A stretch of DNA of 64,000 bases, from positions 2,485,989 through 2,549,988 of the forward strand of contig NZ_HG322949.1 in assembly GCF_000723165.1 (NCBI RefSeq), given 5' to 3'. This stretch comes from Janthinobacterium agaricidamnosum NBRC 102515 = DSM 9628. Its GTDB lineage: Bacteria; Pseudomonadota; Gammaproteobacteria; Burkholderiales; Burkholderiaceae_D. The notes under the pieces were generated by a model, which worked only from the letters and a program-made list of their open reading frames with translations, had not been told where the DNA came from and searched no databases. Positions 1-8,177 of the stretch are shown in pieces. The translations under genes were made by a program, and so were the position numbers. How positions within the stretch are numbered: the stretch's first letter is position 1; each line of letters starts with the position of its first letter.

Positions 1-108
1 CGCCATGATGTGCGGATGCGCCTTGCACAGTTCCGCCAGCCATTCGGTAAATACCCGCACGCGCGGCCGCGGATGCTGTTCAGCGATATGCTGCGCCCTT
101 ATACTTTT
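1..108 (-). pseudogene. LysR-type regulator C-terminal remnant
   Basis: On the minus strand an open frame of 36 codons runs off the left edge and reads like the last part of a LysR effector domain: the stretch RPRVRVFTEWLAEL matches the family's usual PRVRVFIDFLAE ending. An in-frame stop (minus-strand TAA at 111-109) lies directly upstream, there is no start codon, and the DNA further upstream does not encode the rest of the domain in any frame. I infer a truncated gene whose N-terminal part was lost. The final residues are outside the window. It could instead be a frameshifted gene, but nothing LysR-like is visible at 109-267. Confidence 0.4.
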
Positions 109-180
109 TTAGGCGGCGATGGCGGCGCTAGGGAGCATGCCGATTAATGAGACTGGCCGCGTGCGATTTCCTTGGGGGCG

Positions 181-266
181 TCAAGATCCTATAGTTCGTC
201 AAGATCCTATAGTTCGTCAAGATCCTATAGTTCCTCAAGATCCTATAGTTCCTCAAGATCCTATAT
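181..266. repeat. 18-bp direct repeats, 4.8 copies, upstream of MarR gene
   Basis: Units begin at 181, 199, 217, 235 and 253. Each reads TCAAGATCCTATAGTTCG or ends in CC; the last is cut after 14 bases, two bases before the probable MarR start codon. Units 1-4 each carry TATAGT, close to a sigma-70 -10 hexamer, and the central CTATAG is self-complementary. The unit length is divisible by three, so the array can also be read as repeated SSSRSY residues from a TTG at 172. Whether it is regulatory or coding cannot be told from sequence. Confidence 0.85.
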
Positions 267-267
267 C

Positions 268-780
268 ATGCGACTTATGCCTGCCTCTCCTGCTCCCGCC
301 CCTATTTCGCCCGAACCGCCATCGGAACCATCGGTGCGCGTGTTGCGCCAGTTCCGCATGCTGTTCAACGCGGTCAAGGATCACTTTCGCCAGATCGAGC
401 GCGATGCCGGCATCGGTGGCGCGCAATTGTGGGCGTTGAGCAAGATCAGCGCGAGCCCCGGCATCGGCATCAACGACCTGGCCGCCGCGCTCGATATCCA
501 GCAATCGACCGCCAGCAACCTGGTCAAATCGCTGATCGAACGGCAATTGATCGCCACCGAACGGCGCGAAGACGACCGCCGCGCGGTGGCCTTGTTGGCC
601 TTGCCCGCCGGGCAGAGCGTGCTGGACAGCGCGCCGGCGCCGTTCAGCGGCGTGTTGCCGGCCGCGCTCGATAGCCTGGACCAAGCCACGCTGGGCCGTC
701 TGGAGCAAGACTTGGCCAGCCTGATCGTGTTATTGCGCGCCGACGAGCGCAACGCCAAGACCCCGCTGGCGGATCTTTAA
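268..780 (+). CDS. MarR-family transcriptional regulator
   Basis: A 170-residue winged-helix regulator. The recognition region (GIGINDLAAALDIQQSTASN, then LVKSLIERQLIATERREDDRR) is the typical MarR helix-turn-helix and wing. I chose the ATG at 268, which directly follows the 18-bp repeats; a TTG at 172 would add 32 residues of repeated Ser/Arg/Tyr that look unlike protein N-termini of this family. No Shine-Dalgarno sequence precedes 268, so translation could be leaderless, or start at the ATG at 277. The stop codon overlaps the stop of the convergent ClC gene. A palindrome at that gene's promoter is a possible target (inference). Confidence 0.85.
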   Translation: MRLMPASPAPAPISPEPPSEPSVRVLRQFRMLFNAVKDHFRQIERDAGIGGAQLWALSKISASPGIGINDLAAALDIQQSTASNLVKSLIERQLIATERREDDRRAVALLALPAGQSVLDSAPAPFSGVLPAALDSLDQATLGRLEQDLASLIVLLRADERNAKTPLADL

Positions 781-2099
781 TCCGCTGGCGCTTGCGGCAA
801 GCGCCGCAATTGCAGTTGCGCCAGCGCGCCATACAGCGGCGGGCCGAGCACCTTCGACAAGGTGCTGGCCACCACTGCGCACGCCATCAGGCTGAGCACC
901 ATGCCGTGGCCGTCGACCATTTCCATGACGATGATGAAGGCGGTCAGCGGCGCTTGCGTGGTGGCCGCCAGGAAACCGACCATGCCCAGCGCGATCAGCG
1001 CCGGCGCATGCGGGTAATGGGTCAGCAGCGCGATGTCGTGGCCGAGCGCGGCGCCGATCGACAGCGCCGGCGCAAAGATACCGGCCGGCACGCCCGACCA
1101 GACCGTCAGCCAGGTCGCCGCATATTTGAACAGCACGAACGCGCCGGGCATGGCGCCGTCTTCCAGCATGGTACGGGTGGCTTCGTTGCCGCTGCCGTAG
1201 GTGGCGCCGCCGCTGGCCACGCCGATGATTGCCACCAGCAAGCCGCACAGGCCGGCGAACAGCAGCGGATGGGCGGCGCGCCAGCGGCTGACCCGGCCGG
1301 CCGGAGCGCCGCCCAGCGAGGCCAGCAGCAAACGGGCGAACAAGCCGCCCGCCACGCCGCAGCACAAGGTCAGCAGTAAGCCGGGCCACAGCAACGCCAG
1401 GCCGATCGGGCCGGCATGGATCACGCCGAAGTGGGTGGCGTTGCCGTAGAACGATACCGCGATCAAGCCGGCCAGCACGATGCCGGCCACGATCAAGCCG
1501 CTGTTGCGCTGCTCCGGCGCGCGCGACAATTCCTCGATGGCGAACATGACGCCGGCCAGCGGTGTATTAAACGCGGCGGCGATGCCGGCCGCGCCGCCAG
1601 CCACCAGCAGCGCGTGGGCGCTGACCAGTGCATTTTGCGGCAAGAAGCGGCGCATCGCCAGCATGACGCCGGCGGCGATTTGCACCGACGGGCCTTCGCG
1701 GCCCAGCGACAAGCCGCCCAGCAAGCCGGACGCGGTCAGTACGATCTTGGCACAACTCAATTTCAATGAAACGAACAGCCGACGCTGGCCCGGCTCCAGC
1801 GCCGGGTCGAGCGCGGCCATTACTTGCGGAATGCCGGACCCGGCGGCGCCGGCCGCATAACGCCGCGTCAGCCAGACGATCGCCGCGCAGCACAGCGGTG
1901 TCCAACACAGCGGCATCCACCATGCCTGTCTGGCAAAGTGCATGAAGCAAGCCAGCGCCCCTTCCGCCAGCCAGGTAAACCCGACCACGGTCAGGCCGGC
2001 CAGGGCCGCCGCGCCGACCACCACGATGCGTGCCTGCCAGAGGCCGGGCGTGGCGAATTCGCGTTTGAAGGCGGAACGGATGTCGTGCGAGTGTTGCAT
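777..2099 (-). CDS. ClC-family chloride channel/antiporter
   Basis: A 440-residue polytopic membrane protein with the ClC signatures GSGIPQ and GREGPS forming the anion path, and a later GIFAPALSIGAALG segment. There is no C-terminal CBS pair, as in short bacterial ClC proteins. In this family the Glu of GREGP acts as the gating/proton glutamate, suggesting H+/Cl- exchange or a channel; the sequence does not decide which. The start is set at the ATG at 2099; a TTG at 2156 would add 19 residues but would lie inside the promoter palindrome. Convergent with the MarR gene, the stop codons overlapping. Confidence 0.9.
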   Translation of the reverse strand: MQHSHDIRSAFKREFATPGLWQARIVVVGAAALAGLTVVGFTWLAEGALACFMHFARQAWWMPLCWTPLCCAAIVWLTRRYAAGAAGSGIPQVMAALDPALEPGQRRLFVSLKLSCAKIVLTASGLLGGLSLGREGPSVQIAAGVMLAMRRFLPQNALVSAHALLVAGGAAGIAAAFNTPLAGVMFAIEELSRAPEQRNSGLIVAGIVLAGLIAVSFYGNATHFGVIHAGPIGLALLWPGLLLTLCCGVAGGLFARLLLASLGGAPAGRVSRWRAAHPLLFAGLCGLLVAIIGVASGGATYGSGNEATRTMLEDGAMPGAFVLFKYAATWLTVWSGVPAGIFAPALSIGAALGHDIALLTHYPHAPALIALGMVGFLAATTQAPLTAFIIVMEMVDGHGMVLSLMACAVVASTLSKVLGPPLYGALAQLQLRRLPQAPAD

Positions 2100-2135
2100 G
2101 TGGGGGTGGGGGGATGAGGGTGGAAAGTACTTCCT

Positions 2136-2164
2136 ATTATAAATACATTTGGACAAATGTATTT
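2136..2164 (-). promoter_or_regulatory. Perfect 24-bp palindrome over ClC promoter
   Basis: AAATACATTTG (2141-2151) and CAAATGTATTT (2154-2164) are exact inverted repeats separated by GA. On the minus strand a TATAAT hexamer at 2141-2136 abuts the palindrome, 37 bases before the ClC start, so a bound dimer would block that promoter. Size and symmetry fit a MarR-type operator, and a MarR gene sits at the other end of the channel gene. The assignment of the regulator is inference. Confidence 0.6.
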
Positions 2165-2359
2165 GTTGGCGATGAAAATAAGGCCGTTTTTCTGTTGATT
2201 GTTGCCAGTCGAACTATTCCGTGTGGAAAATTGTTTCTATATGATGGTATCGATGTGAGCCGGTTCGACCATGCTGTCGCGGCATCGCCGTGGGCGCTGG
2301 CTGTATCCGTTTTCAGGCTGGCGCCGTAGCTTGACTTTACAAACAATGGAGTTGAATTG

Positions 2360-2803
2360 ATGCGTTTTATATCGAAAGCAGGAACGACTGTATCCCTTGG
2401 TATCTCCGGCTTGCTGTTGCTTGGCGCTGTGCAGGCAAAAGATGCCGCGCCAGCCGTGAAGGTGGAAACCATCTCGAAGAGCAGCGCCGCCTGGGATGGC
2501 CAGCAGTACCAGGCCTATCCCGCCGGCACGCCTGAAATCACGGTATTGCGAATCAGCATTCCGGCGCACTCGCAATTGCCTTGGCATACCCATCCGATGC
2601 CGAATACCGGTTACATCCTGTCCGGTGAGCTGACGCTCGAGAAAAAGGACACCGGCCAGAAGGAGGTTTTCAAGGCGGGGCAGGCGGTCAATGAAACAAT
2701 CGGCGAAGTCCATCGTGGCGTGACCGGCGACCAGCCGGTGGAATTGATCGTGTTTTATGCCGGTCAGAAGGGCATGCCGCTCTCTGAAAAAACGCTGCCT
2801 TAA
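2360..2803 (+). CDS. Exported cupin-domain protein
   Basis: A 147-residue protein with an N-terminal signal peptide (hydrophobic run about residues 10-22, likely cleavage near AVQAKDA) and one cupin beta-barrel. The metal-binding pattern is visible in LPWHTHPMPNTGYILSGELT and in the later GEVHRG histidine. Cupins of this size without other domains are often periplasmic binding or small-molecule proteins; the substrate cannot be told. The ATG at 2360 is preferred to a TTG one codon earlier. A hairpin follows the stop codon directly, so it is probably transcribed alone. Confidence 0.8.
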   Translation: MRFISKAGTTVSLGISGLLLLGAVQAKDAAPAVKVETISKSSAAWDGQQYQAYPAGTPEITVLRISIPAHSQLPWHTHPMPNTGYILSGELTLEKKDTGQKEVFKAGQAVNETIGEVHRGVTGDQPVELIVFYAGQKGMPLSEKTLP

Positions 2804-2808
2804 TATAA

Positions 2809-2837
2809 TGCTTCCTTGATATAACATTAAGGAAGCA
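2809..2837 (+). terminator. Hairpin after cupin gene
   Basis: TGCTTCCTT (2809-2817) pairs exactly with AAGGAAGCA (2829-2837) across an 11-base loop, starting six bases after the cupin stop codon. There is no U-tract, so a factor-independent terminator is only possible. It also lies at the point where the neighbouring hydrolase gene has lost its 5' part. Confidence 0.4.
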
Positions 2838-2867
2838 GATCCGGGCCGGTCTGGGTGAGCGCAAGAC

Positions 2868-3359
2868 ATGCATGCGCTGATGGACGCCTTCCTGCCCGGC
2901 ATCGGCGACTGGACGAATGTCTGGCTGATGTGCGACCTGTGGCATTTCCATTTCTATGGCAAGACGCCGGAAGCGCTGGTGCAGGGCCGCGAACGGATTT
3001 ACCTGGAACATTTCTGGAACGACTTTGCGGCCGATCCATCGAAATCGCTGCCGGAAGCCGACCGCCGCTTTTACGCCGCGCAATACGCCAAGCCCGGCCA
3101 TATGCACGCCGGCATGGAATATTTCCGCAATTTCGAGCAAGACGCCAAGGAGTTTGCCGCCTTTGCCCGGACGCCGCTGACGATGCCGATGCTGCTGCTG
3201 AGCGGCGACAAGGCGTCCGGCCGCTTCCTGATCGAACAAGCACGGCTGATGGCCGGCAATCTCGACGGCGTGCTGGTGCAAGATTCCGGCCATTGGCTGA
3301 TGGAAGAGGCGCCGGGCCAGGTGATACCGAAACTGGTGGCGTTTTTCAGCCGCGAATGA
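2868..3359 (+). pseudogene. Alpha/beta hydrolase, N-terminal half missing
   Basis: The 163 codons match the cap and C-terminal part of epoxide-hydrolase-like alpha/beta hydrolases (GIGDWTNVW, LWHFHFYG, RIYLEHFWND, then LLLSGDKASG and DSGHWLMEEAPG, which supplies the catalytic His). Full-length relatives are about 290-300 residues, and the missing part would hold the oxyanion loop and the nucleophile elbow. In-frame upstream there is a TGA at 2856-2858, and no matching N-terminal sequence exists before it. I infer a truncated, inactive gene. Its 3' end overlaps the convergent LysR gene by 14 bases. Confidence 0.7.
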
Positions 3360-4275
3360 AAGCCGGATAACGTTCATGTTCCGGCAGCGCTTCCTTCAGC
3401 ATGTGATACAGTTCTTGCGCGCCTGGCGATAATATGCGTCCGGTGCGCCGGATAATGCCCAGCGTGCGGGTGATTTCCGGATCGACCAGCGGTACCGCCC
3501 TCAGCGCGCTCGGATTATCGTGCGGCAGCGCCAGTTGCGGCACCACCGCGATGCCCAGTCGCGCCTTGACCATTTCCAGCAGCGACGTCACGTGGCGCAC
3601 TTCGATAAACGACGGCGGCCGCCGTTCCGCCGGCGCCATGGCCTGGTCCAGCATCATGCGGTTGCCGCTGGACTTGCCGACTGTCATATACGGATATTGC
3701 GCGATATCGTCCCAGGTCACCGCGTCGCGGCTGGACAGCGGGTGGTCGGACAGGCAGGCCAGCACAAAACGCTCCAGTACGATGGCTTCGAAATCGATGC
3801 CTTTTTCGTGCTCCCCCAGAAAGTTCACGCCAAAATCGGCGTCGCCGCGCGCCACATGGTTCAGCACTTCGTGGGCGCCCTCGTCGACGATGCGGATGCG
3901 GATGCGCGGGTAGTGCTGGTGGAAACGCTGCAAGATCGGCGGCAGGAAATTATGCGCCACCGACGGCACGCAGGCGACGGTGACCTGGCTGTAATGGCTG
4001 CGTGAAATATCGCTGATGTTGTGCAGCGAACGCTGCACGCCGTCGAGAATTTCCTGCGCCTTGTTAAAAAACTCGCGGCCGACCAGCGTCAGCGCGACGC
4101 GCCGCGTGGTGCGCTCGAATAATTGCACATTGAGCGCTTGTTCCAGCTTGGCGATCCGGCGCGACAGCGCTGGCTGCGAAATATTCAAGGCCAGCGCGGC
4201 GCTGCGGAAGCCGCCCTGGTCGACTACCGCCACCATCGCCTGCAAATCATTCAAATCGAACAGCAGCTGGTCCAT
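3346..4275 (-). CDS. LysR-type transcriptional regulator
   Basis: A 309-residue LysR protein. The N-terminal helix-turn-helix is clear (FRSAALALNISQPALSRRIA, then KLEQALNVQLFERTTRRVAL), followed by a periplasmic-binding-like effector domain. It is divergent from the ModA-like gene at 4444 across a 168-base gap that contains a T-N11-A-type dyad, so it probably controls that gene and the permease behind it. Regulators of this type next to citrate-type MFS carriers usually sense a di- or tricarboxylate; that ligand is inference. Confidence 0.9.
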   Translation of the reverse strand: MDQLLFDLNDLQAMVAVVDQGGFRSAALALNISQPALSRRIAKLEQALNVQLFERTTRRVALTLVGREFFNKAQEILDGVQRSLHNISDISRSHYSQVTVACVPSVAHNFLPPILQRFHQHYPRIRIRIVDEGAHEVLNHVARGDADFGVNFLGEHEKGIDFEAIVLERFVLACLSDHPLSSRDAVTWDDIAQYPYMTVGKSSGNRMMLDQAMAPAERRPPSFIEVRHVTSLLEMVKARLGIAVVPQLALPHDNPSALRAVPLVDPEITRTLGIIRRTGRILSPGAQELYHMLKEALPEHERYPAFIRG

Positions 4276-4302
4276 CGGGCCTCACAAGTTGATTGGTTGA
4301 TG

Positions 4303-4325
4303 CCTTGCAGGTATCAATTGCAAGG
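4303..4325. promoter_or_regulatory. Candidate LysR operator
   Basis: CCTTGCA (4303-4309) and TGCAAGG (4319-4325) are exact inverted repeats with a 9-base spacer, lying between the divergent LysR gene and the ModA-like gene. This size and placement fit a LysR recognition site. Confidence 0.5.
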
Positions 4326-4335
4326 AATTATGCAT

Positions 4336-4364
4336 TTTACTTTATAAATTTCGTTTGTAATAAT
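4336..4364 (+). promoter_or_regulatory. Candidate sigma-70 promoter for the ModA-like gene
   Basis: TTTACT (4336-4341) and AATAAT (4359-4364) are separated by 17 bases and lie 10 bases downstream of the candidate LysR operator, 80 bases before the start codon. Confidence 0.4.
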
Positions 4365-4443
4365 GCGCCCGCAAGCTCAGCAATTTGAGCGAGCAAAAAG
4401 CCGGCTCAATCTAGTCATAAAATAAACAGCAAGAGACAGTGGA

Positions 4444-5226
4444 ATGAAAAAGAATACAGCAGTGTCGCGCCTGCTTGCCGCCGCTGCGGCCAGCCTGGTG
4501 CTGTGTTTCGGCACAGCGCAAGCGGAACAAATCAAGGTCATGAATTCCGGCGGTTTTTCCGCCGCCTATAAAGCCCTGGCGCCCAAATTCGAAGCCGCCA
4601 GCGGCGATACCCTCGATATCATCTGGGGGCCGTCGATGGGCAAATCCCCCGAATCCATTCCGAATCGTTTGCAACGCGGCGAAGAAGCCGATGTCGTCAT
4701 CATGGTCGGCTACGCGCTGGACGATTTGATCAGGCAGGGCAAGGTCTTGCCGGACAGCCGGGTCGACCTGGCCGAATCGCGTATCGGCCTGTCGGTCAAG
4801 GCCGGCAGCGCCAGGCCGGATATTTCCAGCGCCGAAGCGTTCAAGGCGGCATTGTTGAACGCCCAGTCGATCGCGTATTCCGACAGTGCCAGCGGGGTCT
4901 ATATCGAAAGCACGCTGTTCAAGAAGCTCGGCATCGAAGACCAGGTCAAGGCCAAGGCGCGCATGGTGGCGCGGATACCGGTGGCGTCGGTGGTGGCCGA
5001 CGGCCAGTTCGAGATCGGCTTGCAGCAAGTCAGTGAATTGCTGCCGGTGGCCGGCGCCGAGTTTGTCGGCCGCATCCCGGAGCCATTGCAAAGCGTGACG
5101 ACCTTTTCGGCCGGCATTCCGGTCGGATCGAAACATCCCGAGGCGGCGCGCACGCTGATACGTTATCTGGCGTCGCCGGCGGCGCAGGCCGACGTGCTGC
5201 ACAGCGGACTGGATATCAAGCAGTAA
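4444..5226 (+). CDS. ModA-like periplasmic substrate-binding protein
   Basis: A 260-residue exported protein with a signal peptide ending near GTAQAEQ, then a type-2 periplasmic-binding fold related to molybdate-binding ModA (SGGFSAAYKALAPKFEAASG at the start of the mature protein, ADVVIMVGYALDDLI, and YLASPAAQADVLHSGLDI at the end). No ABC permease or ATPase lies nearby; instead a citrate-type MFS carrier follows 60 bases later. Proteins of this subgroup are commonly annotated as molybdate-binding by similarity, but the context suggests an organic anion. Substrate unknown. Probably co-transcribed with the permease and controlled by the divergent LysR gene. Confidence 0.8.
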   Translation: MKKNTAVSRLLAAAAASLVLCFGTAQAEQIKVMNSGGFSAAYKALAPKFEAASGDTLDIIWGPSMGKSPESIPNRLQRGEEADVVIMVGYALDDLIRQGKVLPDSRVDLAESRIGLSVKAGSARPDISSAEAFKAALLNAQSIAYSDSASGVYIESTLFKKLGIEDQVKAKARMVARIPVASVVADGQFEIGLQQVSELLPVAGAEFVGRIPEPLQSVTTFSAGIPVGSKHPEAARTLIRYLASPAAQADVLHSGLDIKQ

Positions 5227-5286
5227 TCAATAAAAGGGCGGCCATCAACGCCATCGGCTGCCGGAAAAACACGATCGAGACCCTAC

Positions 5287-6609
5287 ATGACCACACTCTC
5301 TACCCCTGTCCAGTCGAAATTCGGCACGGTTTTACGTGTCACCAGCGGCAACTTCATGGAAATGTTCGACTTTTTCCTGTTCGGTTTTTACGCCACCCAT
5401 ATTTCGAAGACGTTCTTCCCGGCCGGCGATGAATTCGCGTCGCTGATGCTGACTTTCATGACCTTCGGCGCCGGCTTCCTGATGCGTCCGCTAGGCGCGA
5501 TCTTGCTCGGCGCTTATGTCGACCGGGTCGGCCGCCGCCAGGGCTTGATCGTCACGCTGGCGCTGATGGCCACCGGCACCGTGCTGATCGCCTGCGTGCC
5601 GGGCTTTGCCACCATCGGTTATCTGGCGCCGTTGCTGGTATTGACTGGCCGCTTGCTGCAAGGCTTTTCGGCCGGCGTCGAACTGGGCGGCGTTTCGGTG
5701 TACCTGGCTGAAATGGCGACGCCGGGCCGCAAGGGCTTTTATGTCAGCTGGCAATCGGCCAGCCAGCAAGTGGCGATCATCGTCGCCGCCGCGCTCGGTT
5801 ATGCCTTGAACCTGTGGCTGAGTCCCCAGCAAGTGGGCGACTGGGGCTGGCGCGTGCCGTTCTTCATCGGTTGCCTGATCGTGCCGGTGCTGTTCATGAT
5901 ACGCCGCTCGCTGCAGGAGACCGAGGAATTCAAGCAACGCAAGCACCGTCCTGAATTGAAGGCGATTTTTCGCTCGATGGTCGACAATTGGCGCCTGGTG
6001 ATTGCCGGCATGATGCTGGTGTCGATGACGACGGTATCGTTTTACCTGATCACCGTCTACACGCCAACTTTTGGCAAGAGCGTGCTGAAATTGAGCACCA
6101 GCGACAGCTTGATCGTGACCTTGTGCATCGGTGTCTCGAACTTCATCTGGCTGCCGCTGATGGGCGCGTTGTCCGACCGCATCGGCCGCAAGCCTTTGCT
6201 GCTGTGCTTTACCCTGCTGACCATCGTCAGCGCCTATCCGGCGATGAGCTGGCTGGTGCATGCAGCCAGCTTCGAGAAAATGCTGATCGTCGAACTGTGG
6301 CTGTCGTTCCTGTACGCCAGCTACAACGGCGCGATGGTGGTGGCGCTGACCGAAGTGATGCCGGTCGACGTGCGCACCGTCGGCTTTTCGCTGGCTTACA
6401 GCCTGGCGACGGCGATCTTCGGCGGCTTTACGCCGGCGATTGCGACCGGCCTGATCGAAGCGACCGGCGACAAGGCCGCGCCGGGATTATGGATGACCTT
6501 CGCCGCGATCTGCGGCCTGGCCGCTACCGTGCTGCTGTACCGCAAGGGCAGGACGGCGCCGGTGGTGCGTGCCAGCGAGGCCGGGCAGGATACACGGCGC
6601 AGCGCATAA
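5287..6609 (+). CDS. MFS transporter, citrate/tricarballylate-proton symporter type
   Basis: A 440-residue carrier with about 12 membrane segments. The opening [20 protein letters not shown], the loop motif [12 protein letters not shown] and [20 protein letters not shown] place it in the metabolite:H+ symporter branch, closest in style to CitA/TcuC citrate and tricarballylate carriers. It follows the ModA-like gene on the same strand, so uptake of a di- or tricarboxylate under LysR control is likely (inference from family and context). A strong hairpin with T-tracts ends the unit. Confidence 0.85.
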   Translation: MTTLSTPVQSKFGTVLRVTSGNFMEMFDFFLFGFYATHISKTFFPAGDEFASLMLTFMTFGAGFLMRPLGAILLGAYVDRVGRRQGLIVTLALMATGTVLIACVPGFATIGYLAPLLVLTGRLLQGFSAGVELGGVSVYLAEMATPGRKGFYVSWQSASQQVAIIVAAALGYALNLWLSPQQVGDWGWRVPFFIGCLIVPVLFMIRRSLQETEEFKQRKHRPELKAIFRSMVDNWRLVIAGMMLVSMTTVSFYLITVYTPTFGKSVLKLSTSDSLIVTLCIGVSNFIWLPLMGALSDRIGRKPLLLCFTLLTIVSAYPAMSWLVHAASFEKMLIVELWLSFLYASYNGAMVVALTEVMPVDVRTVGFSLAYSLATAIFGGFTPAIATGLIEATGDKAAPGLWMTFAAICGLAATVLLYRKGRTAPVVRASEAGQDTRRSA

Positions 6610-6620
6610 TTTGCCGTATA

Positions 6621-6664
6621 AAAAAAAATCCCCGCGCTCGAGAGCTGAGCGCGGGGATTTTTTT
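6621..6664. terminator. Bidirectional intrinsic terminator
   Basis: A 16-18 base-pair stem built around CCCCGCGCTC / GAGCGCGGGG with a 7-base loop at 6640-6646, flanked by A-tract and T-tract. It sits between two convergent MFS genes and can serve both. Confidence 0.9.
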
Positions 6665-6683
6665 ATTGTCGGCTGAAATCACA

Positions 6684-8036
6684 TCAATCGCGGATTTCCA
6701 GCGCCCGGTTCAAGCTCAGCGCCGCCAGCGAGCAAGCCGCGCCGGACAGCAGATAGACGCTGACATAGGCCAGCCCGAAATGGGCCGACAAGCCCAGCGC
6801 CACCAGCGGTGCGAAACCGGCGCCGACCAGCCACGCCAGGTCGGACGTCAGCGCCGCGCCGGTGTAGCGGAATTTCGATGGGAAATTGGCGGTCACGGCG
6901 CCGGCGGCCTGGCCGTAGGACAAGCCCAGCAAGGCAAAGCCCAGCAAGATAAAGATATCCTGGCCCAGGTCGCCGCCATCCATCAGCGTCGGCACGAAGC
7001 CGCTGAACACGGCAATCGTCACCGCCAGCGTACCCAGCGTGGTGCGGCGGCCGACCTTGTCGGCGATCAGGCCGGAAATGATGATGCCGCCCGCCAATAA
7101 GGCCGCGCCTATCATCTGGATAGCTAAAAAGTCGCTGATCGAGCGTTTGGAGTAGATTGAAATCCACGACAGCGGGAACACCGTGACCAGGTGAAACAAG
7201 GCATAACTGGCCAGTGCGGCGAGGGCGCCGATGATCAGGTTGCGCCCTTGGGAGCGGGCCATTTCGAAGATTTTGGTCGGCTGCAATTCGCGTTCTTCAA
7301 GCAGGCGCGAGTATTCATCGGTGGACACCAGCCGCAAGCGTGCAAACAAGGCCACTACATTGATGGCGAATGCCACGTAGAATGGGTAGCGCCAGCCCCA
7401 GTCGAGGAAGTCGGCGTTGCTCAGGTTGCCGGTCAGGTAGCAGAACAGGCCGGCGGCAATGAAGAAGCCGACCGGCGCGCCCAGCTGGCCCAGCATCGCA
7501 TACCAGCCGCGCTTGTTTTGCGGGGCGTTCAGGGCCAGCAGCGACGGCAAGCCGTCCCACGAGCCGCCCAGCGCCAGGCCCTGGCCGATGCGCAGCAGCG
7601 ACAGCAGCACGATGGAAGCGAAGCCCAGATGGGAGTAAGTCGGCAGGAAGGCGATGCCGGCGGTGGAAATGCCGAGCAGGAACAGGGCCAGCGTCAGCTT
7701 GGCTTCGCGTCCGAAACGGCGCTGCACCGCCATTGAAATCACGGTGCCGATCGGGCGGGCCAGGAAGGCGAATGAAAAGATGACGAACGCATATAAAGTG
7801 CCTTCCAGCCGGTTTTCAAACGGAAAGAATACCGAGGGAAACACTAATACAGAGGCGATGGCGTAGACGAAAAAGTCGAAGTATTCCGAGGCGCGGCCGA
7901 TCACCACGCCGATGGCGATTTCTCCGGGGGAAATCTGGCCGTCATGGTCGGCGTTGATCTGCCTGGCGTCGTTGCCGATGGTGGTGGGGGAAAAGTCTGC
8001 CGAGGAATTGACTGCGGGGGTATTGATGGTTGACAT
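6684..8036 (-). CDS. MFS transporter, metabolite:H+ symporter type
   Basis: A 450-residue carrier. After a polar N-terminus of about 40 residues come 12 predicted membrane segments with the loop motifs FLARPIGTVI, RIGQGLALGGSWDGLP and ADKVGRRTTL of the sugar-porter-like/SHS branch. The substrate cannot be read from sequence. It is convergent with the citrate-type permease and divergent from the cyo operon, sharing a 141-base upstream region with cyoA. The start at 8036 is the only ATG near the first conserved residues. Confidence 0.85.
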   Translation of the reverse strand: MSTINTPAVNSSADFSPTTIGNDARQINADHDGQISPGEIAIGVVIGRASEYFDFFVYAIASVLVFPSVFFPFENRLEGTLYAFVIFSFAFLARPIGTVISMAVQRRFGREAKLTLALFLLGISTAGIAFLPTYSHLGFASIVLLSLLRIGQGLALGGSWDGLPSLLALNAPQNKRGWYAMLGQLGAPVGFFIAAGLFCYLTGNLSNADFLDWGWRYPFYVAFAINVVALFARLRLVSTDEYSRLLEERELQPTKIFEMARSQGRNLIIGALAALASYALFHLVTVFPLSWISIYSKRSISDFLAIQMIGAALLAGGIIISGLIADKVGRRTTLGTLAVTIAVFSGFVPTLMDGGDLGQDIFILLGFALLGLSYGQAAGAVTANFPSKFRYTGAALTSDLAWLVGAGFAPLVALGLSAHFGLAYVSVYLLSGAACSLAALSLNRALEIRD

Positions 8037-8177
8037 AGTAGGCGTCTCTCAAATTGTTTTCGTCTGTCAATACATTCCGCCGCTCCAGGCGCAGGGTAGG
8101 ACAAAACGTCCAATGTGCAACCTGACGCGGTCAATGTACATTAACATATTCCTACTCCTATGTATTGCACACACCGC

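Noticed and set aside
181-266. Short CRISPR array
   Set aside because: Units are head-to-tail 18-mers without spacers, and no cas genes are present.
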